Source of the DNA: Bacteroidales bacterium
Lineage (GTDB): Bacteria; Bacteroidota; Bacteroidia; Bacteroidales; P3
Direction: 5' to 3'
Assembly: GCA_017962665.1 (NCBI GenBank)
Contig: JAGCUU010000036.1
Span: 26,826-90,825, forward strand
Length of the DNA stretch: 64,000 bases
Shown: positions 62,162-64,000 of the stretch, one piece after another
Numbering within the stretch: the first letter of the stretch is position 1
Layout: the number at the start of each line of letters is the position of its first letter
Notes under the pieces: model-generated
What the model was told of the DNA's origin: nothing
Databases searched by the model: none
What the model saw: the letters and a program-made list of their open reading frames with translations, nothing else
Made by a program: the position numbers and the translations under genes

Positions 62162-62326
62162 TCAGTTGGCATCCTCTGCCGCTTTTGGTAAGTTGGTTTC
62201 TTCACCCAGAGTATATTCAAAAGATGTTTGCTGTATAGGAATAACCGGAATCTTTTTCCTCTCCTCTCCCAACTCGCTATTGCGGTAGTTCAGCTACATG
62301 GCTTTGGCTTCGTGGTATATTATCAT
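62162..62326 (-). pseudogene. Possible decayed small gene with an internal TAG
   Basis: From ATG 62,324-62,326 the frame reads MIIYHEAKAM, then TAG (62,294-62,296), then LNYRNSELGEERKKIPVIPI and further to a TGA at 62,162-62,164. The second part looks protein-like (EYTLGEETNLPKAAEDAN at the end). It is too short to name. It may be the remnant of a gene that was interrupted when the defence genes arrived, or chance. Confidence 0.35.
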
Positions 62327-62576
62327 TTTATAACGTTGGCAGAAGCTGGATTTCAGTCATCTTTTTCGACGTGATACTCACTAATTTGTAACACAAAAAT
62401 TTTACAAATATACGCTTTTTTTCTGAAACTGGCGTTATGCAAGCAAAATCTTATTCCCAAAGAGAATAAAATCAGGGGATTGTAACAGAAATATTGTAGT
62501 GCCCGAGCTACATATAAGGTTGCACAGGCACTGCTCTAAAGGCTTTTCAATCGGTTTTGAGCCAGACACAAAAAAA

Positions 62577-62599
62577 CTTCCCCTCCAGAGGAGGGGAAG
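62577..62599 (-). terminator. Intrinsic terminator of the rpsF-rpsR-rplI operon
   Basis: On the minus strand CTTCCCCTCC/GGAGGGGAAG perfect 10-bp stem with a 3-nt loop, followed by a run of seven T, 67 bp past the rplI stop. Confidence 0.9.
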
Positions 62600-62665
62600 C
62601 CAACCTAAAAATTGTACTATGAAAAAGAAAACTATTATTTATTTCAATAGCAGATGTTTGCCGAA

Positions 62666-63133
62666 TTATGCCTCGGCGGGAGCAGCCTCGTCAACAACTT
62701 CGAGAGTAAGAACAGCCTTAATATCACGATAGATATTGACAACAGCATTGTAGGTACCTACCTGTTTGATTTTGGAACCGTCGACAGCGATGATTTTGCG
62801 GTCAACATCGTAGTTGTACTGAGCCTTAAGAGCATCAGCGACCTGGATGTTGTTAACCGAGCCGAACAGCTGGCCGTTTTCACCGACCTTGGTGGTCAGG
62901 CGAACGCTCTTGCCGTCAAGAGCAGCCTTGAGAGTCTCAGCATCCTTACGGATTTTCTCCTCTTTAAAAGCACGCTGGCGAAGAGTTTCCTGATGCATTT
63001 TCTTGTTTGACGGGGTAGCCATGATAGCCATACCCATAGGGAGGAGGTAGTTGTTTGCGTAGCCGTCCTTGACAGTCACGATATCGTCCTTATATCCCAA
63101 ATTAACAACGTCTTGTTTCAGAATAATTTCCAT
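62666..63133 (-). CDS. rplI: Ribosomal protein bL9
   Basis: 155 residues. The N-terminal MEIILKQDVVNLGYKDDIV and YANNYLLPMGMAIMATPSN pattern is diagnostic for bL9. The C-terminal RNA-binding domain ends with an Ala/Glu tail. Last gene of the rpsF-rpsR-rplI operon, 21 bp from rpsR. Confidence 0.96.
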   Translation of the reverse strand: MEIILKQDVVNLGYKDDIVTVKDGYANNYLLPMGMAIMATPSNKKMHQETLRQRAFKEEKIRKDAETLKAALDGKSVRLTTKVGENGQLFGSVNNIQVADALKAQYNYDVDRKIIAVDGSKIKQVGTYNAVVNIYRDIKAVLTLEVVDEAAPAEA

Positions 63134-63154
63134 TTGTTCTTCCTCCTTCTTTGA

Positions 63155-63421
63155 TTACTTTAAACAATCGGCAACATAGGGCATCAAAGCCAGATGGCGG
63201 GCACGCTTGATTGCCTGAGACACTTTCTTCTGATACTTGTTGGAAGTACCGGTAATGCGACGGGGAAGGATCTTGCCCTGCTCGTTAACGAACTTGAGCA
63301 GGAAATCTGCGTCCTTATAGTCGATATATTTTATGCCGAGTTTTTTGAAACGGCAGTATTTCTTACGCTGTGTTTCGACAGCTATTGGGGTCAAATATTT
63401 GATTTCACTTTCGTTAGCCAT
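63155..63421 (-). CDS. rpsR: Ribosomal protein bS18
   Basis: 88 residues with [18 protein letters not shown] and the conserved [20 protein letters not shown] stretch of S18. Middle gene of the ribosomal operon. Confidence 0.96.
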   Translation of the reverse strand: MANESEIKYLTPIAVETQRKKYCRFKKLGIKYIDYKDADFLLKFVNEQGKILPRRITGTSNKYQKKVSQAIKRARHLALMPYVADCLK

Positions 63422-63478
63422 GATTCTTACTAATTTACGTTATTTGTTAATAATGACGTTTTCAAGTCTACAGTCGAA

Positions 63479-63838
63479 TTATTCCTGCACGGGAGCTTCG
63501 GCTACAGTCTGTCTTGCAGCACGTTTTTTCTCATTATAAGCAATGGCGTGCTTGTCGAGCGACACGGTGAGGAAGCGAAGCAGACGCTCGTCGCGCTTGT
63601 AAGCAACTTCGAGATCAGCAATAACACTACCATCGGCCTTGAACTCGATAAGATAGTAGAATCCGGATGATTTTTTCTTAATAGGATAAGCAAGCTTACG
63701 CATGCCCCAGTTGTTTGTGTAGACAATCTCAGCACCGCGCTCGGTGAGGAAGTCTGTGTACTTTTTTACCGTTTCCTTCATCTGATCTTCAGACAAAACG
63801 GGAGTTACAATGAAAACGGTTTCGTAACGGTTTACCAT
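63479..63838 (-). CDS. rpsF: Ribosomal protein bS6
   Basis: 119 residues with the S6 opening RYETVFIVTPVLSEDQ, the MRKLAYPIKKKSSGFYYLIE core and a DERLLRFLTVSLDK C-terminal part. First gene of the operon; it begins ~50 bp from tRNA-Thr. Confidence 0.96.
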   Translation of the reverse strand: MVNRYETVFIVTPVLSEDQMKETVKKYTDFLTERGAEIVYTNNWGMRKLAYPIKKKSSGFYYLIEFKADGSVIADLEVAYKRDERLLRFLTVSLDKHAIAYNEKKRAARQTVAEAPVQE

Positions 63839-63888
63839 GTTGTTTGTTTTATAAAATGATTAATTAATAAATAACGTGTGAAACGTTG

Positions 63889-63961
<73 letters not shown>

Positions 63962-64000
63962 AGCTGTTTGCCGCCTGCGGATGCGATGTAAGAGAGTTGG

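Larger units (their letters stand above)
62058..62665. other. Intergenic region between the defence island and rplI
   Basis: 608 bp. It holds a possible decayed small gene (62,162-62,326), the rplI terminator (62,577-62,599), an AT-rich stretch around 62,390-62,500, and nothing else I can support. Confidence 0.6.

Noticed and set aside
63962-64000. Start of another tRNA at the right end
   Set aside because: Only 39 bases are visible and they do not form an acceptor stem with anything in view.

Overview
The window comes from a bacterium of the Bacteroidales. Several spacers carry the Bacteroidetes-type promoter (TTTG, 19-20 bp, TAnnTTTG). Gene content agrees: GWxTD protein, DPP-IV, porin-like beta-barrels with N-terminal signals, a BspA-type leucine-rich protein, and a Mpl-like ligase. 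The genus cannot be fixed from the sequence alone; an anaerobic gut or rumen member fits HydG, a lysine-fermentation dehydrogenase and crotonase/3-hydroxybutyryl-CoA dehydrogenase.

Region 1 (1-23,935, all minus strand) is one large aryl-polyene-type (APE) gene cluster. It starts with an aromatic amino acid ammonia-lyase (23,935) behind a promoter. It then encodes a ketoreductase, three active ketosynthases, two decayed ketosynthase-like partners, two acyl carrier proteins, two hotdog dehydratases, a thioesterase, an O-methyltransferase, a LolA-like carrier, a GT2 glycosyltransferase, an LpxL-like acyltransferase, an MMPL exporter fused to a PlsC acyltransferase, a tandem-fused double CrtI-like oxidoreductase, a radical SAM enzyme, an esterase-like hydrolase and an aryl-CoA/AMP ligase. 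Together these would make, decorate and export an aryl polyene lipid to the outer membrane.

Region 2 (24.1-37.1 kb) is mostly core and envelope genes: 3,5-diaminohexanoate dehydrogenase, a GWxTD protein, an LpxL-like acyltransferase and GT2, gltX, a Skp/OmpH-like protein, a beta-barrel, two paralogous small lipoproteins, DPP-IV, and tRNA-Ser(CGA).

Region 3 (37.1-46.6 kb) is accessory. It holds a Thr/Asn-rich secreted protein, a nucleoside phosphorylase, and a set of unrecognised proteins (40.3-45.0 kb) that share two undescribed domains. One of these is split by an in-frame TAG. Sel1-repeat proteins and dense 7-bp-period intergenic repeats lie here too.

Region 4 (46.7-56.9 kb) is core metabolism: typA, a macro-like protein, mpl, an Smr protein, a short ispG, hydG with its TM1266-like partner behind a dyad operator, then crotonase and hbd.

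Region 5 (56.9-62.4 kb, minus strand) is a small defence island between hbd and the rpsF-rpsR-rplI operon. It contains a GmrSD-like DUF262/DUF1524 protein, a 58-residue basic protein, a structured retron-type non-coding RNA, a retron reverse transcriptase and a stand-alone DnaB-type ATPase. The retron with a DnaB-like partner is the most interesting candidate system in the window.

A genome-scale theme is the presence of three families of degenerate heptamer tandem repeats, (GGTTAAM)n, (TCAATTR)n and (ACATCNN)n, in at least ten spacers. In three cases they run into the end of a gene and supply its stop codon.
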